Assembly: GCA_020698575.1 (NCBI GenBank)
Contig: CM036258.1
Coordinates: 20,356,795 to 20,420,794 of the forward strand
DNA from: Bostrychus sinensis
Lineage: Eukaryota > Chordata > Actinopteri > Gobiiformes > Eleotridae
DNA length: 64,000 nucleotides
Direction of reading: 5' to 3'
Every line of letters starts with the position of its first letter. The first letter of the stretch is position 1. Below are positions 1 through 12,200 of this stretch, piece by piece. The notes beneath the pieces were generated by a model. It made no database searches, was not told the origin of the DNA, and saw only the letters and a program-made list of their open reading frames with translations. Made by a program: the position numbers and the translations under genes.

Positions 1-101
1 GACAGAATGCAGGCGGCGAACCCTTCACAAAACAGAACAGAAACTTGGGAACTAGTCACTTTCAATTCTAAGAAAATTATAAAGAAAGTTAAGGAACTTA
101 C

Positions 102-1426
102 AGCTATGTATATCTGACTGGAAACATTATCTTCTTTTACCAGCAGAGGGCGATATTTGGTAATGTTTGTGTCATACTTTGAGGGCCAAGGGTTAGGCAG
201 GGTGCTGTTCGGGAGCCCCATTTCCCAGTAAGAATTGAAAATTTTTTGTAAGTCCAAGGCCAGAGTTGAGCAGTTATAGATGACAACTCCTAATTCTTTT
301 ACCTAAAGTAAAATATGAATCATTTAATATGTACCTTTAAACCAAAAGTACATTGATAGTGTATAGTGATAGTGTATTTTGTGTTACCTGGGTTAGAGCC
401 CTCCAGTCCATGTTGGCGCTTCCAATAAAGATGTGTTTTCGGTCAACAATCCAGAACTTACTGTGAAGGACACCTTTTGTAAGACGTCCAAAGTCCACCT
501 CCCTCACATGGACTCCTGCAAAAAGAAGGGAAATAAATTTAGTACATGTATGTGAATAATAGCACACAATGAATGAGTTACGAGACACATGCAGACCTTT
601 TTGTTGGAGGTCCTTAAAATCTGTAGAGTTTGTTTGCACAGATGGGTTACTTGTCAAAACCCGGACTGATACATTATTAGAAGGCAAAGCTCCAAGCTCA
701 GCCAGAATATTTCTTCCCTGCCAATGTCACCATCATATTAACATCATAATACTGAGAATTTTTGAAAGATTTATTTACTTTCATTTTTAAGGACTCACAG
801 GGATGGCAGAAGAGGAGTTCACGCCAATATCGTTGTCAGTCAAAGTCCAGTAGAAGGATACCACATCCAGCTGTTGTGTTGCCATGGAGATGAGACCTTT
901 CCACACTTTTTCCAATGGGATTCCAAATGTGGCATTGCCTTTATAGTCCATATATAAGGGAATACTCTCCACAAGGGCCATGCTAGTAAAGAAATAAGTA
1001 GAAGTGACCGCGTGTGTTAAATTATAAAATACAGAAGTTTGCTTTGCTTATTTTAGTGTCATTAACAAAAGTCGAGACAATACAATTCAAGTAATTTATG
1101 GTCAATTTATCGTTTATCAGTTACCTGCAACTGTCCATGGAGGGATCACTTGCACAAGGCTCCAAAGGGAGTACCCCTCCCCCATTATCTCCTATGGAAG
1201 CAGAGGGTCTCTCCAGTAGAGCAATGGCAAGCAGGATGCCCAAAAGAGTAAGGCAGGCCGTAACTATAGCAAGGACCACACAGCTGGTCGACTTCTACAG
1301 TGAGCACAATTATCACAATACATGATTAATCAGTATACATGACATGGTCATTTTTTTTGTTCATCTTACCCCTTTTTCAGAGTCATTATTGTTATGGAGG
1401 TTTTCATACATTGGAGGCATTTTCAT
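102..1426 (-). CDS. pld4: PLD3/PLD4-family phospholipase D-fold protein, 5' part only (3' end off the left edge)
   Basis: Coding exons in transcript order are 1370-1426, 1125-1294, 799-982, 597-717, 388-515 and 102-302. All have GT-AG borders and compatible phases, giving the first 287 residues. The ATG at 1424-1426 was chosen because it opens a short cytoplasmic tail (MKMPPMYENL) followed by one hydrophobic segment at about residues 25-46, the type II signal-anchor layout of PLD3/PLD4. The first HKD motif is visible as H195-S-K-F-W-I-V-D202, followed by GSANMDW. The second HKD motif lies beyond base 1. Family members are endolysosomal 5'-to-3' single-strand exonucleases that limit nucleic-acid sensing. 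The PLD4 rather than PLD3 name rests on position: human PLD4 is next to CEP170B. A probable 5'UTR exon ends at 1570 (donor GTAAGT) and splices to 1455. The cep170b poly(A) signal lies only about 190 nt upstream of that donor. Confidence 0.85.
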
Positions 1427-1700
1427 TTCAAATTAGTCACACGATGAACAGGAAACTGTCACAAAGCATACAAACTAGAATTCATTAATACAAAGTGTAG
1501 CACAAAAATAAAAATAAAATTAAAAATTCTTTGTTTTTCAAAGTGATGCAATAAAAAAAAGCAACTTACAGATATACAGGAGCTAGAAACGAGTAACCTT
1601 CTTAGCCTGCAGCCCATCTGAAAGTTTCATGTTTGCTAGTGTCTATATTGGAGGGGAGTTCCTGTTTTTACTTTCATTTCAGGTTTTGTTAGAGAAGTAG
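1427..1700 (-). promoter_or_regulatory. 5'UTR exons and promoter area of the pld4-like gene
   Basis: Reading the minus strand, an untranslated exon ends at 1570 with donor T|GTAAGT. A second untranslated stretch starts at 1455 after the acceptor TTTGTGACAG and runs into the ATG, leaving an intron of about 114 nt. The transcription start must lie between about 1580 and the cep170b 3' end near 1745, so the promoter is squeezed against, or overlaps, the end of cep170b. No TATA box was recognised. Confidence 0.4.
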
Positions 1701-1744
1701 TTTAGATTGTAAAGAACTACACCACTAAAGGCAAAGGCCAAATC

Positions 1745-3223
1745 AATTTTGTTAATACACTTTATTTAGAAAAGAAACACATTTACTGACATATTACACA
1801 AATAATTAAACACAAATACAATCATACAATTTCTAAATAAAAGAAAGAAACAAAAGGAGCCACATATTTGACACTTGATGGAGTAAAGCAGAGGGCAAGT
1901 GCATTACAAACCCATTGCCCATAAATAGCAGCAAATTATTTTTAAAAAGTCAAAATGACTGACATTCAGTGTTTTTTCTGTAAACAACTACTCAACTTGG
2001 CCACTACAGGAAGACATCTCCCACATGCAGCTTTGGGGCACTTGGAGGAACTTCCCATTTCTAATTAAAGTACATTCAGGAGTGGGAAGAGGGAAACCAA
2101 AACATACTGGTGTACTCAACTTTTCCTCAGCAAACAGTTGAGGGGGCCATGTTGTACCAGATTAGTGCAAGACAAAATCAAGAGGTAATTCATAGAGATT
2201 TAAACATGTAGATACAGTTGACAACAAACTATAGATATCATAACCATAGAAAGAAATAACTTACTTAACAAATGATTCAAAAGTCATCTGTCTTATCACT
2301 AAAGAGATTCCTACCACAGAATCCCCATATCTCTAGTGTATGATAAAGAATATATGTGTAAAATAAACAAATCGACCTGTCAGTCATCAGATGCTTTGAT
2401 TGTCTCAGGCAAAATGAAATAAAAGCTACCTGTGCTTTGTATGGTGTCACATAAAGAAGAAACATCTAAATAAGCTCTCTGAGACTAGTTTTATAAATAA
2501 ATACAAGAAAACTAAAGTCTGTCCACTCTTTGTCCAACAGCCATCAGAGTTTGGAGCTGCTTGGTGACAAAACTGGACTAAGCCCCGCCTTCTATTCAGC
2601 TCACACATTCCTGAGTCTTTCAGCAGATTACTTAGTGTTCATCTACAGGACACAATGACTACATCAAGACAAAACGATGTTTAAAAAAAAAAAAAAAAAC
2701 CCTAATATAAAAGCATTTTTATCTGGCACTAAAGTATCCCAAAATTATCCCCAAGTTACTTTTATCAGCATCATTAATCATAAAAAGAATATTTTACATC
2801 CATCTGTACCACATAAAGAAGACAAGAAATTTGATTTCTTAAATGAAAAGGAATGAAAACTAGACCTGAAAATGCGAAACGTGAACCACAACTATATTTC
2901 CCTGAATGGATCATCTTAGTCAAATCATAAGTGAGTATCTGAAATGTGAATCCCATTGTAGGCAAACACAAACTCAAGAGGCAGAGGCTTTTTGGAGTCA
3001 CTGATCCAGAAGGATTTACTGTCCTGCTCCTTACATGGCCTCCCACTGGGCCAGTATAAGGGTAAGTGGTGACTAACTAGTCCACCACTGAGTACTCTTC
3101 AGGGTGTGTAGTGTTTAAAATGTAACCGTTTTCAACAGAAGGCTACACTTTTGTTAAATCTCACTTCCTCTTCAGAGTTTATGTACATTTGTTAAGCACC
3201 AGTGGGTTTATTAGTGTCATATT
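1745..3223 (-). other. cep170b: cep170b 3'UTR with poly(A) signal
   Basis: This is the stretch between the cep170b stop codon (3224-3226) and an AATAAA signal on the minus strand at 1761-1766. It holds no convincing ORF. It includes an A-run at about 2684-2699. The length (about 1.5 kb) is ordinary for a vertebrate 3'UTR. Exact cleavage is inferred. Confidence 0.5.
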
Positions 3224-6200
3224 TCAGACTAGGTAGCCCTCCCTGGCATCATCAGTGGCTACGGCTGCTCTTCTCACTCTCTCCCCTGGTCTTGGACCCC
3301 CTCCTCGTCTGGACACAGAGTGGATAGTTCTCCAGTCCTGTGAGGACACAGGTCTGGATGGGCGAACCCCAGAAGACGACAAAACACTGGACGTCCCGGT
3401 GCCTTCGAGCAGGTCACTAGGCTTTATAACTGTGTTCATAACTGGGGAGAAAAACATATTATTAACAAACGTAAGGTGATTGTAACTATTATAATAGGAT
3501 TACAGTTTTAAGTAAATGTAGTTACTAACTTTCCAGCTGCTGTTGAACTCTTCTGAGGTCCAATACAATTGAAGCAATTTCCTGAAAAACAGATGTTCAA
3601 CTATCAATAACTCAACTGTAACATAAAAGACCTGGTTACTGGTTTGTTTCTAAATGTGGATCTCACTAACCTTGTTTGAAGTTTTGATAACCGGTACATT
3701 GTTGTCAGAATTAATCTTGGCTTCAATTTTCTCCCAGATTTCCATCTTGTCTTGAAACAGGACTCTGTAAGAACAATATTAAAATGTAGTTTGAAGTTTA
3801 ATTCAGTGTTAGAGTATTCATCTGTGTGCTAAACAATTATTGGCAATCTAGGAATAAATTCTTTATTTTCTATTATATTATTGTAACAAAGCCAAAAATT
3901 GTGCTTACTTTATTTTTTCACTAAGCTCCTCTGTGTTTTCTCTGATGGTGGTAATGATCTGATACACGGGATTCAACTGATTGTCCATGTGGACCTTAAG
4001 GAAAAACACTTTTTTAATAATGGTTTTCAAGAATTAATGATACATTTCTATTGCAATGTTCTCACTTCTTCTTTGCTCTGATCATGTTGTCTGAAGCTCT
4101 GTTCATGGCCTGAATTTTGGACTGGTTCAGTTACACCTGCAGATGCTGGAGGAACTCTTTGGTAGTTTATTCCAGTCTCGGGAATATGTCGAACAAGCTG
4201 AAAAACAAACATCGGTCAGGTGAAACCTCAATGATAGTGACTAATGAAAACAAGTATGCCAGCAGTTAAAATGATCAGAGGTATGAGATAGTACAGTATT
4301 AACCTGTTCATGAGTGGCCATAGTGGAAACCGGTGCACTGCTCTCTGCTCCAGGATTCTGGGGGTCACCATCTCCTGCCACATCATGGATCTCTCTGGCC
4401 AGAATGGCAAGGTCTTTAGCCAGGTCCTGACTTAACCTGTCATAAAAGGTAACAAAGTTTTAGACAAGAAAATAAAAAAAAAAATCCTTTGTTCACAGTC
4501 CCCTTCTACCGTGCAATCTCTGCGCTGTGAGCAGACCAGTTGTGGAAGGTTTCTCCTTCGTGGTTCTCCTCCTCTGAATCTTTGCTCTGGGACTTCGGGC
4601 GCAGGGCGACCACTGGCTGGGACCGAGGCTGGCTGCTGTGAGAAGCTGAGAAAGGTTGGGAGCGTTTCGGTTTAGGAGTACTCTGGTTGGAGTCATACTC
4701 CTCATCTGAGGTAGAAGTATAGTCAGAGCCTTTCTGATGCCTTCTGGAGCCTTAGCATTGTGGAGATGTTTGAGTTTGCCAAAGGAAGAGGAAAGAGAAA
4801 ACAGAAACCATGAAAGAATAAAGCCAAGAAGAATATTAGAAGATATAGTTACTGTAATACACCCAGCACAGAGAGCGCCAATGCTGTGTAAGTCAACATT
4901 TTTATGAGAAATTATTTTTCATATATTTTGTAGCCAACCAACCGTACAATAATAGAAATCTGTAATTAACTTAGATAAAATGAATGACTTCCACAGTATT
5001 TTAATCTCTATCCACACACGACCATCATGGGAGAGCAATTTCAGTCTCTTACAGTACTGAGAATAGACACATTAAATTTAAAAAAGACAAAAATGTTGTT
5101 ATTGAAATATGTTAGTACAAAGGTCCCCAGTAAGTATTAATGTTTAGCTGCACTACTGATAAAATAACAACCAGTTTTAAGTAAAGCATTTTCTCCCCAT
5201 GTACTGTATACACAGGGAGAAATTCCCTGCTTCAAGCTACCATTTGTCCCATTAGTGCAGAAAGCAATGCTACATCTCCAAGAGGTTTAACTAAAATATA
5301 ACATCTAATAAGAATCTAATATTTTTACAGTTGTATTGCCCTGAACTTGTTCCACTGATAGTTTGTGCATGCCAACACAGAAGTTATTTACTAAACCACA
5401 CTTGATATAGAGAATGTAGAATAAAAAAAAAAAAACTGTACTTTCTCAGCAGCTGTGTCACATACTTACTTGCTGTGCTGCTGGTATATTTGGCACTGCT
5501 GGGGCGCACTCGAGTGATTGGCGTCTTGTTGAGGGGTGCTTTCTGTGGCCTCTCTACCTGCTTCTGTCCTGAGGTGGATGCTCTGCGGACTGAGGTCCCA
5601 CCTGTATCTGTGCGTTTGGAGGATCCTGAACTTCTTCCTGTCCACTGAGAAGCAGACGATGCTTCGTTGTCACTTGGTGTGTTAAAAGAACTAGTGCGCT
5701 TTCGTGGCATTGCCAGCATGTCCCATCTGGAGAGTTTTTTGGGTTCCTGAGGTTGCTTTACAGTGTCCTGAGACATCTTTTCAGACTCAGTGCCCTCAGT
5801 GTCAGACTCTCCCAGGCGAGCCCGTCTAAGCATTGATGCCCTGGTAGGTCTAGGAGCTGACAGGCTGTTAGCACGACTTAGGGCCTGGGACACTCTGGTG
5901 GTCTTGCTCTCCTCCTTCTGCAGGGGCACAGTGTATTTTCTGCTGTTAGTGTTGGACTCCTGGTCAGAGTAGGGCAAACTGGAGCTCTGATGGTCATCAC
6001 TAAAGTCTATGGAGCCATGTTTTCCTACGCTATGCCTTAATCCAGCTGGCTTCCTGTAAGTGTCAGTCTTCAGGCTTCTCTGCTTCTCTTTTTCTCTTTC
6101 TGAAATAGAAGACTGGACATTAGAGTCTTGACTGGCGATACTGGCAGAGGATCTCTCCCTGTAAAAAGTGTTGGAGGTTTTTTTACTGACTGTGTTTGGT

Positions 6201-9200
6201 TTGGTCTTATTACTTTGCTGGCTCACAGTACTAGAGGTGTCCACATCAGACTCTCCTGACAGAGAGTCCATTACTGGAGATGGTGAGGGTGCTGTATGCC
6301 CTGCCTGGAGCTTGGCCTCTAGAGCTGCCAGAACATCCTCAGTCTGTTTTAAATAGGCATGAGTGTCCTGAGTGCCACATCCCTGTACTGACTCTGATGA
6401 CTCTGGACTAGAGATGTTGGGCAGTCGGGCACTGCTAGGCCTGTCCTTAGTAAAGCTCTCCTGCCTGACCAGAGTCGCCCCTGCACTCTCTGTGGGCTCA
6501 GGACCCTGGGTCCTCTGAGCTAAGATGGGTGCTGAAATGCTGGGCCGAACCTTTCCAGATTCTTGGCTTGCTCTTTGCTTTGTCAGCGTGGCTGTTGAGA
6601 AGGTTTTTCCACTTTGTTTCTTCTCTGTTTTTGTAGTGCTTTCTGATTGCATCATATTCTCCTCTGAGCCAATGTAAAATGACGTGGACTTGGGTTGAAG
6701 TGAGGGCAGATCTCTTTTTTTCTCCTCGGTATCCAGCAGTGGTTTCCTCCTCTGTTCAATGATAGACCCATCTCCTGAATTACTGGCATCACTTAAGCTA
6801 TCAGGCTCTACATCATCTTGTACCGATAATCTCTGAAGACTTTCTTGAGATCTGGGAGCAACTGGGCCACTGTCCTCTATATCAAATGTTGACTGTAAGT
6901 CATAATGAACATGAATGCTGGGTGTTTGAATGTCATTCTTATTTCCTGCTGAAGCCTGGTAGGAGGACGTATGCGTTCTAGAAACACCGGTGTCAGCACT
7001 CTTGTTTTGGCTCAATGTGGCTTTGTGTCTATCTGGTCCTCCAGCTGAAAAGTACCATAATGTAACTATTTAATCAATTTGAATGTTTTTGTTTTGTACA
7101 GACTGCTTACCCCCTCCAGAGAGCTCCATCTGGGACGACATATCCAAAAGGCTGGACGAGGGCGCACATTCTGTATAGCTGTCTGCCAAGCTGGCCCAGC
7201 AAGACATCCACTTAGGGGGCTGAATCTGCCAAAGAAATGGACAATCAAACATGTAACTCCCACCATAAGATAAGATTAAGCAAACCAATTGATAATTTTA
7301 TTAGTAGGTTGCCAAAAATGACCGCCCTTTTCAGCAGTGTTAAGCATGTAGTTAGTAAGAGGGATTGTATCTGTACATTTTAGTTTGTTAGTAAGTTAAT
7401 CTCTAAAAATGAAATCTGAAATCAAAGAAAATTTAATCAAATGTTTACAAACAAAAAAGCATGAGCCAAATTTTATTTTGAAGCCTTTTAACCAACACAC
7501 TGCTTCACCACACCACTCATGTTAAAACTCTCAGAATTGTATCCACTGACTTAACCCTGTGATTCCTGTGATTAAGTTAGTTTACCTTCACCATACTACA
7601 TCTCTGTTCTGCGGCTTTCCTCACCTGCCCACTGCTACTCTGTCTATGCTGTTCACTGTCATTAACAATAACAGGCCTATCTGTGGCTGATGTCTCTACT
7701 TCACTCTGGTTGGTTCGCTCTGGGCTCTGACCAACACCAAACACCTGTCAGGAACAGAGTATTGTAGGTCAATGGGTGAGGGAATAGTGACATACTGGAT
7801 CTGCAAACATCTGTGAGTGGGATGAAACTTCTGGAGTAGGTTTAATTTACAAAAAGAATAACATTACATATTATACTTGCCTGATCTATCTTGCTTCGGG
7901 CCTCGTCCAGCTCTTTATCTTGGACATCTGCTTCAATAGTATATGTACCTGCGTCACTCAGACTATCTTCCTCATCATTTCTGACACAGTGAGAGGTCTT
8001 GACTTCAGTTCTCTCGTGAGTTACTGAAGTCACTGTGCTATTGAGGGGCACAGGGTTGTGAATAGGTGAGGAGGTCTGTGGTTGGTAGTTGGAAGTGACT
8101 GATAGAGGAGGGCTAGAGGTATTCTGAACAGATAAAGTAGCTTTAACAGTTGGGGGACTATTAGCTTTCCTCTCCGAGGAAAGATTCTGCTTTGCTTGTT
8201 TAAGGAATTCAGCAGTAAAATCCCGTGCAAGTTTGGATTTCCGTCCCACGCTGCTGAAAGGTCTTGCAGAAACAGATGATGTAGAGCGAGAGGAAAAGCT
8301 GGTGCTAATTCGTTCCTCAGTCTTCTCCCTTCTCAGTGAACCCGCTCTCTGAAGACCAGGAGAATCACAACCCTTTAAAGGCACAGTGTAGCGTTGAGTT
8401 GGAGGGGTCCTCTCTCCAGTTGGGCTTGAGCTCTTTCTTGACTTGTCAACCTCAGGTCTAAGCCCTGGGACAGGGTCAGATGGCGTGGTGTTATTAGTGA
8501 AAGACTGGGAACGCTTCTTTCTTTGATTGTCATCAAAAAATTCAATAACATAGGCTTGTTTCGTCTCAGTTTTAGTATGATCGTGATGCTCTGGAGAGGA
8601 GGGCTTCTCAGATTCAGGAGATGCATAGCGTTCAGGTGGAGAGTAGCTCTGTTGTCGAGAAACATGGGATCTAGATTGAGCTTCTGGTGTAAGAAACTCA
8701 TTCCCACTGGTTCCAGGAATGCCGGAGTCACTGTGAGTGCTATCTTCCCAGTTTGCTGATAAAGAAAAAAAAAGGTTAGTTCACCAAATTTGTTCATTTA
8801 TTTTATTGATGAAACTTAAAGGTGACTTACAGAGTCTAGTTTTCTGCATTGATGGATCACTGTTTGTGCTGTACAAATCTTCAGCTTGAGACTTCCTCCT
8901 CATCATGCTGGCATTGCTTTGAACCAGCCAATCTGCTACTTTACTTTCGGATGACATCACCTCAGTCGGTGTGGTAGCAGTCCTCTGTGTGCAATAGCTT
9001 TTTCTGCTGGCGAAATGAGAACTTAGTGATGTGGTCCTTGATCTTCATTTTACCTGGTGTGCAATCATCAAATTCAATGGTGAAAGAGGCGTGGCTCTGC
9101 ACCACAGGAGGGGTAGGGGTTGACAGGACACTCTCGGATGAATCTGGGATGTCCTTTGTGGGGATTTCATGCAACTGAGACTCAGGTTTCTTGGCAGGAC

Positions 9201-12200
9201 GCTGGTGAAGCTCCTTTGTTGGAATCTCAAAGTAGCTGGGCTCTCGACGGTAGGAGAAAATGGACTTTGCCTGACTGTCAGACAGAGAACCATTGAACTC
9301 ATATCTGGAAGAATCTTTGGCTGGATCTGTCAGAAGGAGAAGTTCATAAAATATTTGTTTGTAAAGCTGCAACAAAAATACAATAAGCCAAAATAAGAAC
9401 CAAATGTGTTATGAATGTTAGGTATAAAAAAAATAAGAAAAAAATAAGAAAAGGTTTGAAAAATGTGTAATATTTTTGTCTGAACATAGATCTGTCTCAT
9501 CAGTAATATTTATATTCTAAATGCTTGCAATCCCGTGGGACCTAAGGGTCTCAATTGAATGTTACCAAATTTGAGTTTAGGATCAGAGTCTAAGGGAAGG
9601 TAGTTTATCAGGAATAATCTGTTTCAGTCCTGGCAACACAATACCTACAGTCAGCCTTCCCCCCTGTCCTGCAGCTTAATGGGTGTTAATCCATCACGGG
9701 GCAGACATGCACTGCCCAATGGCCTGGCATGGCGTAGTCTGACTAAGAGTCCCCAACTGGCAGCCAGAGACCTGCCTCTGGATTAACACCATCCCTCTTT
9801 CAGTGACCCAGACTGGGACAAATACCAATGCCATACAAAGGAATGTCATAACAAATTGTGAGTAATTAAAAGCATTAAATCCAGAACCATACACTATGCA
9901 ACAACAAAAAGGTGTATCACTACCTGGTGAGTCCTGTCCTGGCTGTTTCCCTCTGGTCGTCTTTTTGTTCGCCGGGTCATCATCCTCCCCCCACCAGGAT
10001 GGCTGACCGTACAATGGAGTAGGTTTGGAAATTGGCGATTCTGTGGCAGCTAGGAAGAAAACAGACAAACACAAGCATAAACATAGACATATGAACACAA
10101 ATACATACATTAAGTATGTTGAGGATATGCATAAGAAAAGAGAAAGCAAAGTGAAGTGAATTTCCACAGCCTTGTGTATTTATGAGGCATACCATTTATG
10201 TAAGTAGATATTGTGACTGCTAAGTTCTTGCAGTAACAGTATATTGCACAATACAGGGATATAACGTTACAAGAAAACTACTGTCTGAATTTCCACATTC
10301 CCTTGAGAACTGTGAAGAGAAGGAAACGGGGTCAGACTGATACCAAGGAGACCATGAGAGCCACCCAAACATAATCCTTCTTGTGTGAGACAAGATGAAG
10401 CTAATCCTAATCTCCAAAAGAAAAAGACTATAGGATAATCACCGATATTCTACAATTAGCCAAATTCCAGACTACAATATACTGTATGTTAATCTATGAA
10501 ATGCCATTGCTTAAGTGGTATTTTAGGCCAGACAAGAAGATAATCTGGATGCTAGTTGTTATTCCAATGCACAGGCTAAACACACCCACACAGCCCACAG
10601 TCTGCACCCGCTACTACCATGTACTATCCATAATATCTGCAGTACTTTTGTTGCCTTGGACACAAATAATACAACAACACTGACAGAATCCATGTGCCAT
10701 GTTAGTTAGTGCTTGAAAATATAAACTGCACACATTAAGTACAAGTCCTGTAGCCTCAAGCACTAACACTGTACAAGTTCAAGTGTCCTTCTGAGCAGAC
10801 AGCTGTGAGATTGGACACACTCCATATCCTGTCCTGTTCATGGGAAAACAAGCAAAGGCAACATGGGGAGAGGTCTTACAGCACTATGTAGAAAGACTTG
10901 GAAGCTAGTTAGGACAAAACAGACAGCAACCCCAACAAAATCAATAGTAAACATCCTAATTAGAAAATCATATCAAGGCTTCCAGCTACACAAATCCAGA
11001 CAAACACAGAGCTAGTCAAATAGCAGGTAAATATTTCTGATTTCTGTTCTAACTGTTTTCTAATCAAACAACCCATGTAGGCCAGTAATAACTACCAAGA
11101 AAAGCTCATACATTCTTGTAAAATGTGTGAATAACAATTTTATTTGTAGTTTTTCATGCAAGATTTTCTGAAATACTGTTCTCATTAGTTTGTTGTGGCA
11201 GGTTTAATGAGACAGTAGTTTATTTATCACTTTGGCACACTGCACCCTACAAGAACCCAAGGCAAGGCTAGAATCACGTGGCCTCTTTCAGCTAGAGTGA
11301 GCCACAACAAAGAGGTTACAGTAACCTGTTGAATATGGCTACAGGGAACAGGCTTAAAGTTTAAATATTCAACACTTAAGTTTTTAAGCAGTATAGGAGA
11401 ATTGATGCGTATAATTCCACAGTTAGTAGTTTTCCATGGAGTGATTATGGAGCAGAAAGTGAGAAATTCCTAGAGCAACAACAGCTGAAAAGTTTTGTAA
11501 GTATGAATGAACTTCATTCAAGTCCCTGTTTCAAGCTTACACTTTTCCTTCTGTTCCCCTGCTAGCCAATCAATACTGTAAAATAAATCGAAATTAGAAG
11601 CACACAGAAAGAAGACCACTAAGGAATCATGATAATTTGTGGTTCCTTTATGAACTCCTTGTTATTTTGGCTCTATCTCGCAATGGTACTGAATCCTTAA
11701 AAAACTCCTGGAACTCCTGGGAATCATTTGCTTCTTGCCCATTACCCATTACTAAACTTTCTTCTAAATGTTATCAAAATCAAACGAATACTTTTAGAGT
11801 TATCTCACCAACAGACTAACAAACTAACAAACTGGCAACATTAACTTCAATGGCTGAGGTAATTAAGGGTACATAAAAAATGCTTCGCTATTTCAACAAG
11901 AGCGAAGGCGCCAAATTTTGAAATGTTTATTTTTCTAGTCCTTGAGATAAACGGTCATCGATTGGATTGGCAGCACTCCTCCACCTCCCCATGACACCAG
12001 GCGTGGCCACCACAGATAAGACTGCATGACCTTAACATTTCTACTATTAGCTACTCTGGGAACTCCTGACTCATGTAGGGACACTCAAACTCCTGCTGCC
12101 AACAACATGGGCATGTCAAGATCTATTTCTTCAGAGCTAACACAGGATCTTTGAGCTCACATGGCAGTATAATCACACACCGGGGAATCTCTTACTAAAC

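Noticed and set aside
8375..8797. 140-codon minus-strand frame
   Set aside because: Wrong frame of a cep170b exon. The correct frame gives QAYVIEFFDDN and joins the neighbouring exons in phase.
8960..9040. A micro-intron to explain the cep170b frame change
   Set aside because: The only GT...AG pair nearby would make a 44-nt intron and delete the conserved KFSFRQQ segment. An extra base in the homopolymer is simpler.
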